From the NCBI GenBank assembly GCA_905147135.1, contig LR990044.1:12094122-12158121 (forward strand): a stretch of DNA of 64,000 nucleotides. The letters run 5' to 3'. Source of the stretch: Blastobasis lacticolella (lineage: Eukaryota; Arthropoda; Insecta; Lepidoptera; Blastobasidae). Made by a program: the position numbers and the translations under genes. Shown piece by piece: positions 1 through 12,160 of this stretch (position 1 is its first letter; every line of letters starts with the position of its first letter). Under the pieces are notes generated by a model. That model worked only from the letters and a program-made list of their open reading frames with translations, was not told where the DNA came from and searched no databases.

Positions 1-813
1 CAAGGATTGCTGTCTTAAGGAAAGTAGGTGGGATTCGATGCGAGCTCAGGAAAAAATACTTTGTGTAGGCCCTTTGGAATATGTAGTTTTTCCGGTGGGC
101 TTCTGTGTAAGTGCTGTTTTGTTTCGGGATGTACGAGTGCCTTTCTACGAATGTTACGTTTCAAAACTACTTTTACTTTTTATTTCGGTTAGCCTCTGCT
201 ATATTTATTTACATTCCTTGCATCCTACTGACAAACAAAAGCACGAAGATAAAAACATGTTCGTATAGTTGGCAGCCTCATCATAGAATGTAATTTTTTG
301 ATTATAGCAAAAAATAGTGCTCTAAATAGAGACAAATAGTATATTTAAATCGAATTGATCGAATCATTTCTCAGTGAGACGTCAGATATCAATAAAGTGA
401 GCTCTGTAACTTACTCAAATATCTTTTAAAATACAGTAGCACTATTTATATGAAACATATACAATTTGTCATTATTTACAACATTATCAAAACCATGAAA
501 TTCGATGGTGAGGCTGCTAACTATACGGACATCATTACCTTGAATTTGAGCTACGTGTCGGCAGGTATTATACTAACAACACCTATGGTATGTGTGCTAG
601 CTTACACCCGCATTATGTTAATTTACATAAGTACAACTTAGTATACTATTGGTCGTAGTATTTGATGTGCAAATACTGTATGTTTGTACATCGTCTTCAG
701 ACGGATCGTATTATTCTAGCCAAAGTAAACGGAACATTATGTGACATGAAGCAGGTAGTTTCCACTCAGGAAGCATTACATCACTGCCTTATTACATTTG
801 GCTAAATACAGTG
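1..813. other. AT-rich stretch, no recognisable gene
   Basis: Only short open frames (76 codons or fewer) with no recognisable motif are present. I see no repeat or structured element before the inverted repeat that starts near 814. Confidence 0.5.
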
Positions 814-1015
814 GTCTAAATTCAGTAACAAAAAGCGTCGAAGCAAATCAAAGTGGAATGTATTGCTCATAAAATATGGTCCACTTTTGTCTCACTCCTT
901 TTGAAAAGCGGAGCGATGTGTAACATAATATAAGTGATACAAAAATATACCTTATTCCATGAGAAATACATTCCACTTTGATTTGCTGTCACGCTTTTTG
1001 CTTCTGAATTTAGTC
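814..1015. mobile_element. MITE with ~54-bp terminal inverted repeats
   Basis: The left arm (814-868) and the reverse complement of the right arm (961-1015) share CTAAATTCAG, AAAAAGCG and a long block around AGCAAATCAAAGTGGAATGT, with few mismatches over about 54 bp. The roughly 90-bp centre is AT-rich and non-coding. TACAGTGG at the left edge hints at a Tc1/mariner-type end after a TA, but the right edge does not clearly match, so the exact ends are uncertain. Confidence 0.7.
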
Positions 1016-1394
1016 AAATAAGCTTTAGCTAAAGAACCACATCATTTAAGCACGTAGCTATTTACAAAGAGTAAAATGTATTTATCATGCTCTTGGAAAC
1101 AACCTACTAATCTATGTGCTTTAATCTAATATGGGAACCACGAAACCAAATCTTATAGAGGCATCCTTTCATTTACCTCCACGGAAGACATGGGCTCTTA
1201 TCTTAAAAGGAAAATCAATTATTCATAGTACATTACGTGGTGTGTGTACGGAAAACGAAACAAAAGAGGAAATTAGGTAACACAGAATATGTTATCTACC
1301 TACGTTGTAAGAAATAAGTGTGAGCATATTGTTAACGTTTCACGAAATAGATGGAGTAGTTTTGGGCTAAAACGGCTACAGATTGGAAACCCCA
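1016..1394. other. Non-coding stretch
   Basis: AT-rich sequence with no open frame of note and no repeat I recognise. Confidence 0.4.
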
Positions 1395-1545
1395 AAACTC
1401 GGAAATGACGCCGTGGCATACCCATAAAAGATGGAGAGATGTGGGCCTTCGAAAGGCACTGGCAGGCTTGATTGCCAAGTACGGAATAATCGGGCGAAGG
1501 CCTTTGCCCAGCAGTGGGATGATGTCCTGTAAAATAATAATGTCA
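1395..1545 (+). mobile_element. RTE-like LINE 3' end fragment
   Basis: A plus-strand frame at about 1484-1530 reads NRAKAFAQQWDDVL and then stops. This resembles the C-terminus of insect RTE-class ORF2 proteins, which often end in AQQW. Only the last few dozen codons remain. It is followed by an AT-rich region with no clear tail. Confidence 0.5.
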
Positions 1546-2817
1546 GCTAAAGGATGCCTTGTGGTTTAGGCAGAGTAGAATTGCACCAATACCCTCGCCT
1601 ATGGGTATCTTAACCCGGCATGGACACATGTACATGGACGTGAGGGAGAGGTCACTTTGACCCTATATTTAACCTAGGATATCTTCGTATTTTTTAAAGG
1701 ACTCATAATGACTTTATACCAGAATATTACGTAGTTTTGATCAAAACTGTAATATAATTATACTTTTTATTAATACAATTCTTTAATCACTGTAATAAAG
1801 TTTTTAAAAAACACGTCAAGAATCAAGGTAAATTGGTTTTTCCTAGCCTTATTTGATATAAAATTTTATAATATTCATACATGAATTTTGCCTCATGATC
1901 ACCATCATAATCTCTCTTTACCCCTAGCCTACTAGGAGGGGCCGGTATAACACAAGTATAATTCATAATGTTAATATTGTACCTAAATTGTACATTGCTG
2001 AACATCTATATTGAAGAAAGATATCGGGCGAAAAAATGCCATCCCAACCTTACACATTTGTCACCGGTGCCGGTGTTCCCACAAAATTAGATAAGATGTT
2101 GTTCACGGGGAAACATCTGCCGAAACTACTATATACGTTAGTAGATAAAAGTTCGTTTTGTCTGCCCATTCATTATCTCCACTTGACAGATGGCTCGGCC
2201 GCTCCATCAGGGCAATTACTTGGAATCAAGAGAAATTGCCAAAATGCCACCCTACTTAGATGTCTCCGGAAACTAATAACGTTATTTTAATATTACGGAG
2301 TTATACCAGTTATCATTAAATTCATGTTTAGTTTCTGTAATTTTATCACACAATGTTTATATTGGGTTATAATTATTGGCGTATTTTTCGCAAGTAAATA
2401 TTTATATGTACATTTTTTAATTGTTTGTAGCGTTTCTAAATTAATACCTGATTTCTAAAATAGAGTATGTTTAGATGCCGATAAGTGCCTAAAATTAAAT
2501 AAAAAACGTATTTTTATATTTTTGTAGGGGTTTGAAAAAGCTCCCTTTCAGTTGTCGTCTAGTTTGCCTCTTTGAAGAGGTGTAATTTCATGAAGAGGGT
2601 AGTTAGAACAACAAAATGGTAAGCACCAGTTATCTTAATGTTGTCTGATTAAACCTGTAAAGTTTCATTCTCATCGAATTTGGCATTTATAAGAAATTGA
2701 AAAGATTACTTGTATGAAAATAGTTTCCGTCATTTTCGCTATACAAAACGCCAATTTCATAGGTAACACCTAATATTTATCTCTATCTTTAAATTTTTAA
2801 GAGCACAGCAAAGTATT
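1546..2817. other. AT-rich stretch with a faint repeat trace
   Basis: Positions 1553-1665 contain GGCAGAGTAGAATTGCACCAA, which resembles the start of the repeat seen at 11221 and 49412. The rest, including an 84-codon plus-strand frame at 2036-2290, has no recognisable content. Confidence 0.35.
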
Positions 2818-3185
2818 CCGGAGCTTCTCGACTAGGGAAGTACCCTCCACCTTGAAGAATAACGCATCCAAACAATACTATTTTAAACAAACTTTTGCTC
2901 GCGACTTCGTCCGAGTGGAAATAGTTTTTATGACAGTTTAGCTTTTGCCCGCGTTTCCGTTTTAAGTTACCTCCGTTTTGTATGAATGCTAGTACTATAG
3001 GGAGATCAAAATGTATTTCTGGTTCTATCTACCCGAATTAGATAAAAATAGCTTAGATTGTACTCCAACGCATTGGCAATACCCCTTTTGTTGCTAATGT
3101 CTATAGGCAGCGGTGATCACTTTCCATCAGGTGGCCTACTTTCCTGTTTGCCTACCGTATACCTAACATAAAAAAGGCAGGTAGC
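2818..3185 (+). mobile_element. Composite of retroposon fragments
   Basis: 2818-2880 matches the head of the retroposon at 13589-13922 (AGGGAAGTACCCTCCACCTT). 3081-3185 matches its 3' tail (GTTGCTAATGTCTATAGGC, then CATCAGGTGG and a short A-run). Between them, 2890-2990 contains GCGACTTCGTCCGAGTGG, typical of another lepidopteran retroposon family. The arrangement suggests one element interrupted by a second, or two fragments joined. Confidence 0.5.
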
Positions 3186-4230
3186 AGATACACGTTTATT
3201 TTTTAACCCTCGATGCGAAAGAAGAACGACGAAAGAAGGGTAGTATTTTTAATGTGTGAATCTGATTGTGGCCCCGTAGCCTCCGCACCGATTTTTAATT
3301 GATAGTTTAATCCAGATTATTATTAAAATTGCTTCAGTAGTATAGGAAATATTTTAGTATACGCAAGCTTTGTCGGGGGGTTTCGATAACAGGGATGATG
3401 AATGAAACGCATGTTTTAGTCCGTCAGGTAGATTATCAAAAAATATTGCACACTAATTTTTTAGTGGCGGTCCATAATCCTGCCTACCCCACCTATGGGA
3501 CACAGGCGTGAGCTTTATGTACGTATATAGGTATTTTTTATTTTGTTACTTAGGCTAAAAATTACGCCGATACAGTGCGTTGAAATGTTGTGTCGTCAGG
3601 CCTGAGGGTATATTTCACTTAAAAGTGTAGTCACGAGCTCCCACTCTGAAACTTTGATACGCTTTATCTGTATTTTTTTATTGATTAGATAAATAGAAAA
3701 ATACGTATCTAATATATTTTTATAATTGTACGTAAAAACTGAGAGACTAGAATTTTAAAATGTTGACCCAGTCATCATTCCTATTATCTCAGTTGAGATA
3801 ATGTTTTGATTAATGGCAGATATGCCAATGTTGAATTGCCCAATGGTTCTACGAATAGTGCACCAAGGTTGTTTGCAGTTGCACCTGTGTAAGCTTTTCA
3901 AGTAGATTCCAGTATGGAGTCACATTCGCGATTCCACACACGATCAACTTGAAGTTCGTGCTTCGGAAGACGTCATCCGCTGATATCGATTACACCGCGC
4001 CTGTCCCTGTGGCGCTTAGAAACTTGGATGCCATAGGTGATATTTCATTTGAATATAAAATGAGTTTACATTTACATTTCTCTAATATAAGTAAATAACG
4101 ACTTCTTGCAAAAATAATTAATGTTCTTATGATCCCAAAAGTATCAATTTCTTACAAAATGTATAATCACAAGTGTCTATAGCATTCAGGTACTCTACCT
4201 AAAAGATTTACTACTGTTTTTGTACTTTCT
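3186..4230. other. Non-coding stretch, nothing recognised
   Basis: AT-rich sequence without an open frame over about 60 codons and without an evident repeat. Confidence 0.4.
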
Positions 4231-4645
4231 CTTTTTTTTATTTTTTATTTTTTATTTTTTTTTATTGCTTTACTAGCCAGGCATTTGACCGCCACCTCAC
4301 CTGGTGGTAAGTGATGATGCGGTCTAAGATGGAGCATGCCTGTCTAGGAACAGCCTATTCACTCTAGCCTTGAAGGCATCCAGATTATATTGATCAGGGA
4401 ACACACTCGCAGGCAACGCATTCCACTCCTTAGCCGTACGCATTATAAAAGTCGAGCCAAAGCGGCTCGTGCGGATAGTTGGAAAATCCACGACATAAGG
4501 ATGAAGCGCTCGCCCGGATCGCGTCTCCCGATGGCGGAAAGGGGCCGGCGGAATGAGGGCGTGCAACTGCTTCGCACACTCTCCGAAGTGCAACCTGTAG
4601 AAAACCGACAAACGCGCAACCCTACGCCGATGCTCGAGAAGACTA
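4231..4645 (-). mobile_element. LINE 3' end with ORF2 C-terminus (HPYVV type)
   Basis: The minus-strand frame at 4324-4611 encodes about 95 residues that I recognise as the C-terminal region of lepidopteran CR1/Jockey-group LINE ORF2 proteins: FGECA near the start, LHPYVV in the middle, then [19 protein letters not shown] and [10 protein letters not shown] near the stop. No RT catalytic domain is present, so the copy is strongly 5'-truncated. A short 3' UTR (4270-4323) leads to an A-rich tail, seen on the plus strand as T-runs at 4231-4266. Related fragments lie at 8445-8522, 44940-45062 and 56110-56335. Confidence 0.8.
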
Positions 4646-5317
4646 TTGTTTAGTTAAAAGCAACGAACCCCCATTTTGAGCAAAATAAGATTGATATCCC
4701 TGTAGATAAAGCATTTTTTCTGCATCTTTTGGAGTTTTTTGGAGTAAGTCAAAATTACAAAGTTACGGAGCTGACCATCACCTTAAAAGTGAAATTTTAC
4801 TTAGTTCCAAATTTCGATGCCTAAAACTAGATGAAATTGCACAAACTTGAAATTTTGCGCTCCTAAAACAATAAACACGAAAAACTCATTTTCCGGAGAT
4901 GGTTGCATTTTACAGAACTACGACCTTAGTGAACGTTCACATACCAACTGTTACATTCAATATGCACCTCCTGAATGATCAAAGGTTTTAGCCCCGACCT
5001 CTCTGTAGACAAGTGAGTGACAATGGGTGAAATTTCGGCAGCCGCTGACACAGTTTGTGTTTCATCAAACCTTGAAAAGGGGTTAACGGAACTGCGCCTG
5101 GGGCTATTCAAAGATAGCCTTTGCATTTCTAACCTACATACGTGTAGTTTGTGCCTATACCTAGATAAAGTATAAATTGAGAGGTGGTTAAGTATTTTTG
5201 TTAGAAATTTGTAAAAATTTTATCTTTTTCTCTCATATTCAGTTTGGTATAGTAATAAGTAGCTACAAATTCCGCTATCTTGTAAAAAATCATTTCCGCA
5301 GATCAACGACTTCTTCA
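4646..5317. other. Unique-looking non-coding stretch
   Basis: A 66-codon minus-strand frame at 4926-5126 is serine-rich and matches nothing I know. No repeat structure was seen. Confidence 0.35.
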
Positions 5318-5412
5318 AGTCCACTGTTGGGCTTGAACCTCTTTCACGTGAGTGAAGGGTTATGCCATAATCTCCATGCTTGGTAGGCGGGATCGAAGTA
5401 ATGTTACACAAT
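5318..5412 (-). repeat. Fragment of the CTCCAACCCGCC-type interspersed repeat
   Basis: CCACTGTTGGGCTTGAACCT followed by ATAATCTCCATGCTTGG and GGCGGGAT matches, in the same order, the better-preserved minus-strand copy at 49141-49412. This family has copies throughout the window. Confidence 0.55.
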
Positions 5413-7385
5413 ACCTAAAACAATTTCTGAAAACTGTCCAAGGTAGCAACTGGACTCGTATTTCTGTGACATAATAGATCTGAATTTCTCGTAAACGCAT
5501 TCACATTCAGTTGCTAACAAAGTTACATTACAATAAATCGATGCGTAATCGCCAAAGTAATAATTTCAATAATTGAAATCAGTTCACTGTTAGCAACAGG
5601 GTTACGTAATGAATCTACTGTTAGCACTAGACGAGGCAACAACAGCAACGTTACACAACACGAACCAGGCAACCACTGACAAATTATCTGGAGATAACAC
5701 TTGAATATTGAGTTTATATATCGCTTAATTTATCATAATTTGCGTCTCAAGTAGGAGAACTAGGTAACATCGCAGCGCTTTCCTGGCACATGATTTGCAT
5801 AATAACCGACTAAGTGCTCTAACACTCGATATTTGAAATTGAACTGTCGTGCTATCGACACAGAGTGCATATTTCAAGTATTACATTAGCATACGGAGTA
5901 ATTCAGGAACTTTGACCACTTCTCGTATGCAGATTCAGAGCAGTTTCAATAATATCTGAGTGTTAGTAACAGCTTATTCTGTAAATCTGTTAAAACTGAA
6001 ATATTCTGTAACAGCGTGACGTTATGTTACCTACCTGTTTATAATATTCTCTTTGATTCTTTTTACCATTTATGTATGGTAAAAACAACTTATGATCATT
6101 TTGTTTTGAACATTATTATTATTATTAGCTACACTGATTAGGACCTATAAATATTAATTTTGATAAATAACAATTCGTTCAAAAAGAACAACATACAAAT
6201 ATATAAACTTAATTATCTAACTAAAGTTAAATTAACGTATAACCCTAATCTAAAAATCTATATGTACAATCCCCTAGATTGCTGCCACGGTTGGCATAAA
6301 TAAAACCAAATTGTACTTACTTTATCTAAACTTCAAAGTAGTTAAGCGACCGTCACAAACGTTTAAAGTACTTAATCCTCTTTTCATTACTTTTTTTGAG
6401 AGTTCGATATAAGTAATTATTGACGGTCAAGGTGTAACATAAATCCAACCCATTAACGTTAATCCGATATACTATTACACTACAACAACAACGAGTACGC
6501 ATCAAAACAAAAAAAAAGCAACACCGACTACGCTTCAATCAAGGCCGCAACCTTCAGTCTGACTCAAAATCGACTGTGTCAGAAAAAGTGCTGCGCCGCT
6601 AGTCGCCGAGGGGCACCGATAGGCAAATACCCGAATCATGACCTAATATCGGGCAATTTATCACCGACAGACCTTTGTGCGCTCGCCATCAATCTTTCGC
6701 TTCCTCCGCACTCAACACTTCAACTAATTATTGCCGATCGAGCCCTGACAGTTTGCTTGCGGCTGCCGAAAGGTTTAGACCCACCCATGACCCACCCTGA
6801 GATGTTGGACAAACGTTCCGAGATAGCGTTTCTTTTATTGATGATTAGACGTGTGGGCGAGGCTTTCGCCGGTGACGTTGACAGCTCTACCTTATTGGGT
6901 AAGGGGAAGATTTCGTCGTGTCAGTCAGCGGCATCTATCCGTTTTTTACGTCGCGAAAACTGTTTTTATTTGCCTCCTAGATTTTGGCAGTTAATCGTCT
7001 TGTTCGTATAAATAAACGACATTAAAATGTACCTTCTTTCTGAGAGCCTGTAATTATCTAGGTCAGCTGATTTATTCAAAATCGTTTCTACTGCTACAGC
7101 AGTTAAAGCGACATAATCAAACATTATTTTCGAATTGTACAATATTAATGTAGAAGCCATAAAGCCGGCAAACGCTAAGTAAGTAAGTAACCAATTTGTA
7201 GTGAGTACAATTGAATTAGTACAGAGTTGCGACTCGACATATTTTTAGACCAATATTTTGTTATATTTAAGGATACACCCTAGCTTGCGTTCCTTATACA
7301 TTTTATAAGTAAAAAAATATTATATTGTCTTAACATGTATATTGCTGCTATATCTTAATAAATGAATAGTTCAACCGTTCCATTG
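5413..7385. other. Long non-coding stretch
   Basis: AT-rich with a slightly GC-richer patch at about 6580-6800. Small open frames (6353-6538 minus, 6757-7011 plus, 6966-7160 minus) show no recognisable motif. Nothing else can be supported. Confidence 0.4.
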
Positions 7386-7575
7386 TCGGTTGTCGTACAA
7401 GGTACACTAAGTTGGCAGACTAGCTTTCACCTGAAAGCTGAAAATTGGCAGCAGCATTTTCTGATAAGCATTTTCAAATATTGCGATCTCCAACTCGCCT
7501 GCCAAGTGTACCACTTACGTGGAGGAGGCTAAAGCCCAGCAGCGTACCTTTATGGGCTGTTCATGTGATATGTCA
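7386..7575 (+). repeat. Diverged copy of the CTCCAACCCGCC-type repeat
   Basis: GTCGTACAAGG, GGCAGCAGCATTTTC, TTGCGATCTCCAACTCGCCT, AAGCCCAGCAG and GGGCTGTTCATG occur in the same order as in the copies at 11221 and 16061, with more substitutions and a deletion in the middle. Confidence 0.6.
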
Positions 7576-8444
7576 GATGTGTGTGAATAGAAAAATTTAA
7601 TATTATTTTTCAGTAATAAATACTATTTCGGTGCCAACCGGCTCCCGGAGAGTTTAGTCTCTGGGTCCTGACCGGAAGATTTTGGTCAACCTCGCTTCGC
7701 CGACGGTATTTGGATGTACACCTAACGAGTGGCGAGTTCGTTGCGGTGCTGAAGTTCAACTAGTCTCAAATGAAACGGTCACCTATCCTGTTCCCGGAGT
7801 TCGCGAGTGTTGCTTAACCCTATCGGTCTCGCAAACACGCTGCCACTGACACGCAGTGCAATATCATTTATTTTCACTATCCACCTTTTAAAATAAAAAT
7901 AGCATTGAATCCCAAAAAGCAAAGGTACACCGGGTTTTATAAAAAACGTCCATAGAACGTGCATAACGCAGTATCACTCGCCCCCAGGAACAAAGGGTCG
8001 CAATATGAATTATTATCAAAGCTTGCATTACGTTCACGGTTAAAGCACGACGCGTTATGGCGGCTATATACGCGTGGTGCGCCGTTAATAAAATTAATCA
8101 TAAAAAATACACACTGCGGTACAAACTGGTGCGATTGTGTTCGTCTATCGTTTTCGTTTTGGTTTCGTTAACCACTTCAAATAGACTTAGTCATAGACGT
8201 ATCTTTATTTGGTCCAATAAAACAGTCAAAAAACATAAACTAACAAAATAAGTACATAATAAGGAAGCAGGCTACCTTACCCTACCCTACGGGTTAACCA
8301 CTAACATATATTCATTAGTCGTTAATGGCTCGAGTTATATAGCTCCAAAGTTGCTAGAGATGGATTTCCCCTATATGCATGATGTGACATCTTAAAGAAA
8401 CAATAATATATATGGAAAGCAACGATGTACCCGAAGAGGAAATG
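7576..8444. other. Non-coding stretch
   Basis: No repeat recognised. The open frames at 7779-7964, 7959-8171 and 8057-8251 have no known motif. Confidence 0.35.
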
Positions 8445-8522
8445 TCAGAGCGTTCCTGTATAGAAACAGCCTATTGACTCTAGCCTAAATAAATACATTA
8501 GCAGGTAAAGCATCTCATTCTT
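8445..8522 (-). mobile_element. Short fragment of HPYVV-type LINE 3' end
   Basis: GTTCCTGTATAGAAACAGCC and TATTGACTCTAGCCT match the 3' coding end of the LINE at 4231-4645 with substitutions and one internal deletion. Only about 78 bp can be aligned. Confidence 0.5.
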
Positions 8523-8929
8523 CTTTCCTTTTTCTTTTTATTTCTTTTATTCTTTCTGTTCTTCTTTCTTACTGTGATGTCATATTATCATGCTGTGACG
8601 CCAATTACAAGTACAATTTCCGTGCAATAATTATTATTTAATATTCAAGACTGACTAATGGTAAAAGTATTTTCCTATTGTCCTATTATAATGCAAATTT
8701 CATCATCATACTCTTTTGACAAGGTGTCGGAGTTAGTTCATGGTATTAACTTTCATATAGATAAGTTCTGTAGTTATTGTTTGATTATTTTTATATCGCT
8801 CTATCGTATAAGAGCCATCGACAATACCCCAGAATAACACAATGGCCAGATTACGAAACCATGACGTAAACGACAACAAGACAGCAGCCGTTTGACAGAC
8901 CGACTTTAATGTAACTACTGTTGTATCAT

Positions 8930-9112
8930 TTACTTAATAAATAATAAAAAAAGTCTTAATGTCTATAATTATTATTCTGTTTTTTTTTATTTCTAATTTA
9001 ATTTTTTTTATTTACTTTTATTACCTTGTTTTTTTTGTTGTACCTAATTGTCGTGTCGTGGGTGTCTAAGTGTAATAAATGTCTTCTTTCTTTCTTTCTT
9101 TCTAATGCGAAA
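8930..9112 (+). mobile_element. Probable LINE 3' end with AATAAA and (TTTC)n tail
   Basis: T-rich 3'-UTR-like sequence ends with AATAAATGTCTTC followed by a (TTTC)n run at 9085-9112. A polyadenylation-like signal directly followed by a simple-repeat tail is typical of non-LTR element ends. No coding part remains, so the family is unknown. Confidence 0.4.
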
Positions 9113-9800
9113 CGAAAACCAAAGCGAACACGATTGAACACAATAACCCCTCAGGTATCATACACGGGAGCGGTGTGAAGAGCACCCATTTACTTTATTA
9201 CATTTACATCATATGCCCGTTAAGGCAGTCAGCCGGGCAAAATGTCACGTTAAAATTTTACATGAGAGTTGCCACTGACTTTAGACCTTGAATAATGAAG
9301 TGATTTTATTTCGTATTCACACTACTTTGTGGTGTAACTAATACTACTTCGTTCTTTTAAACTTTCCTGGAAGATTCCGGGAACCTTTCGAGTTAAATTA
9401 GATATAGCCCATGGGCTATTCAGGGCTATAAGCTACATTACTGGAAATTTTCATCAAAATTCGATGTGTACTTTTACGTGAAGAAGTAAGAAATATCCAT
9501 CCAAACAACCATACGTCCATTAGTAGGTTTTTTTCCTTTGTATGTCATATTTAAGCAGTTACATGAAGGTAGTAGTAGCGACCGGTAATGAAATAAATAC
9601 TTATTCAACAAAGTCATTGACCTAAACCGCTAACCTTCAAAGATATCTCATCTTATTACAGTAATTCGAGTACGCCTACATACTCATCCTACACATACAC
9701 ATCTACAAAACAAACATCGTTATTACTCTTATGTTCCAGCCCATACCATGAAAAAAATGTCACGTTAATAAACCTATATCTCAAGTTTATCTTACCTTTT
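9113..9800. other. Non-coding stretch
   Basis: No gene or repeat recognised before the hairpin element at 9801. Confidence 0.35.
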
Positions 9801-9893
9801 ATTGTACAGTCAGATGCAGAGTGAAATGAGCCCCCTAGCATACATGAAATCAATGGCAAGGGGCTCATTTCATTCTGCAGCTGACTGTACAAT
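9801..9893. mobile_element. 93-bp hairpin MITE, mariner-like ends
   Basis: Arms 9801-9834 and 9860-9893 are reverse complements at 32 of 34 positions, leaving a 25-nt loop. The core starts CAGTCAG and ends CTGACTG and is flanked by TA on both sides, as expected for Tc1/mariner-derived MITEs that duplicate TA. Because of the symmetry, both strands encode nearly the same short peptide (YSQ-Q-EMSPL and GSFHSA-DCTI), which is an artefact of the palindrome and not a gene. Confidence 0.85.
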
Positions 9894-10530
9894 ACAGTTT
9901 TTTACCTTGGACATTGAAACTAAACAGCGTTGCTATAGAGCAGCCCTAACCCCAGGAATCCTCCGAAAATCGAACATTTCTATAGCCTGTGGTGGTTGTA
10001 TACTGTTACACTTCCGGTAGAGGGGCTATCGGGTATGTTGGGCGACTAATGTCTTGAATGAATAATGACAAGGTTAAATAATGTCCAGTTTATAAAAATA
10101 AAAATGCCAGTTGTAATTTAAACCGTCCGAGTTCGTATCCTAATTAGCTATTTTACACTCGTTGTAACATCACGAATTCAAATCGTTCGATTCAAAAATA
10201 CCAAGCCAGGAGCAAATAAAAATTGAAAACAGCCAGTGATATCTATTTATAAAAATAAATCCACTGCTTTTATTTATATTAAAAGTAAAATATACAAAAT
10301 AAAACACTTTTAACGGATTAAACTCGCTTTTATAAATTTACGTATTCATTTTTGGATACGAATAGATTTACATCGTCAGTCCACCCGTGTCCGTGAGATC
10401 TGATCGAATCGTCCGGATAAAATTATAAATATAAAACGAGAATGGTCGGACATGGCGTACACACAAGAGAACAATAATAAAAACTTAGTTGGTGCTGCGG
10501 ACCTTAGGCACCCCAAAAGAAATCACGCGT
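9894..10530. other. Non-coding stretch before the duplication
   Basis: AT-rich. The string GCAAATAAAAATTGAAAA at 10211 recurs inside both duplicated units (near 10821 and 15791), perhaps a small dispersed motif. No gene seen. Confidence 0.35.
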
Positions 10531-10729
10531 GCGTGTAACATTTAAGCACTAAACTTTAGGCGACTCCTACCTTGCTTAAAAATATTCATACACCATTGCT
10601 CCAGCACCACCTAATGTGAAAACTTAACTCGCCAAGTTACTATTAAAATACCCCCTAAACACTCAGGCCTATTTTATAGCATCACCATAGGAGTCACCTA
10701 AGTTTAGTACCATCGGGCATTACACGCAT
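10531..10729. mobile_element. MITE with TTAGGCG-type inverted ends, copy 1
   Basis: The left end (10544-10570) reads GCACTAAACTTTAGGCGACT. The right end (10688-10712) is its near reverse complement. Outer flanks GCGTGTAA and TTACACGC extend the symmetry. The internal block TGTGAAAACTTAACTCGCCA is shared with the copies near 13536, 15558 and 18372. The left breakpoint of the segmental duplication (10605) falls inside this element, so copy B carries only its right half. Confidence 0.65.
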
Positions 10730-10739
10730 CTTGTAAACC

Positions 10740-11005
10740 AAACACTACCGCCAGAGGGCGCGCCGTAAAAAGCGGCCAAGTGAGCTCACAATTGCTTCAC
10801 CAACGCCGCACCACTTACAGGCGCAAATAAAAATTGAAAAACCTGAGCGCCGCAAATCCCTCGGGCTGGGGCGGCCTCACGTTCAAACCCCCCAGTGAAA
10901 TAACGATATTTGTACTGTTATTTATTTGTCAATGCATCAAAGTAAAGCGAAGTGCAGTCTCCTTTAACCGCATTATACGTTGACAAGGGAATGTTTTTGG
11001 GAGGA
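10740..11005. other. CpG-rich patch inside copy A
   Basis: Positions 10740-10890 contain GAGGGCGCGCCG and several other CpG-rich blocks, repeated at 15720-15866 in copy B. No open frame or motif explains them. They could be ancient repeat or regulatory sequence. Confidence 0.3.
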
Positions 11006-11007
11006 TT

Positions 11008-11114
11008 ATTTTATTTTATTTTATTTTATTTACTTAAGGAAAGCCAACAGCAGTTATTACAATAAAAACAATAATAACATTACATAGCCAATTATAGGCC
11101 TCCACTGATAAAAA
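11008..11114 (-). mobile_element. 5'-truncated LINE tail specific to copy A
   Basis: Copy B lacks this piece: its flanking sequence reads GATTATCACG without interruption. The insert starts with five (TTTTA) units (11007-11032), the complement of an A-rich tail. It continues with ACTTAAGGAAAGCCAACAGC, which resembles the sequence just inside the poly(T) of the LINE at 38131 (CTTTATTAAGGAAAACATAC). It is best read as a very short LINE 3' end inserted in minus orientation after the duplication. Confidence 0.6.
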
Positions 11115-11220
11115 TCGCGTTTTTACGTCGAACCTAGTGTATTTTTACCTGTTTAGGTCGTGAAAGTGGATATGCTCGAAGTATTGTGTACGACGTTTTT
11201 GATATACCTAAGTATGAGGT

Positions 11221-11490
11221 TGGCCGTGTGATGTCCGGCAGAGTAGAATAGCACCAACCCCTTACACTCGTGAGTGTCGTACAAGCCGTACAAGCCGGCT
11301 AATGTTTTCGAGGCAAACGTTTTGGAGATTTCGTAGGCTGGAAAATGGGCAGCAGCGTTTTCCTTTGTTATATTTACAACACTGCGATCTCCAACTCGCC
11401 TGCTAAGCGTGGAGATTATGGAAATATCCTTCCCCTCCTATGGGAGAGGCCCTAAGTCTTGCAGTGGACTGTTATGCGCTTTTATGATGA
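11221..11490 (+). repeat. CTCCAACCCGCC-type repeat, copy in unit A
   Basis: A well-preserved ~270-bp copy. It has GCAGAGTAGAATAGCACCAA at the start, CACTGCGATCTCCAACTCGC in the middle, GGGAGAGGCCCTAAG and GCAGTGGACTGTTATG near the end, and a TGATGA finish. The ending suggests the 3' part of an RTE-mobilised retroposon. It is duplicated with the host segment at 16061-16321 and related to copies at 7386, 48735, 49141 and 50115. Confidence 0.7.
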
Positions 11491-12160
11491 AGTACGAGTA
11501 GAATTACCAAAAATAATCGAACTAGATTTAAAATAATGAAGGCTCATAACCACAAAGGACTGTATTCTGTAAACTTTGTCTCAAACTAATTTTCCATCGA
11601 AGTAAACAAACCACTAACCACACAAAAAATACTCTTCAACCCGTCAAAACAAAATAACACAAACCGAATAACCACATAAAAAATTTACATAACTCCAATA
11701 GTTATTACTTTAAGTTTTCGATTTGCTTACATAGACGAGAAATTGGTTAGAGTGATACCGTAGTTAAGTGCCTGATAAGTGTTATGATATAATAGTAATT
11801 TAGATACAAAATCTCAAGGGTCTATAATAAACTCCTCAACAAATTCATTTAACCCAGCGATAGCGTCGCTGGTTTAGGAAGTGACATAACTTTTCAAAAT
11901 GGCGACAGTTAGTTCCAGCTTTGGCCACCGGGATAGATAAGTTTGTTGTACTGTATTCATGATGGATACCTACCACTGCCGTATCTTTTTTTGATGTCAA
12001 ACAATCATTGTGTTTTTACTGTTGTATTACGGTTTCCAGCCTAAAATAAAGTAAATAATATCACACAAGGACCCGCTCCTTGAGTTCTTGAGTTTGTGTA
12101 CTATCTAAATGTAATTGTGTTGGTTTTATCCTTTAATTTATATTATCTTTTGTTGAATCT

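Noticed and set aside
4390..4653. Plus-strand 87-codon ORF
   Set aside because: It is antisense to the recognisable LINE C-terminus.
9689..10020. Two similar peptides on opposite strands as a gene pair
   Set aside because: Both are readouts of one palindromic MITE.
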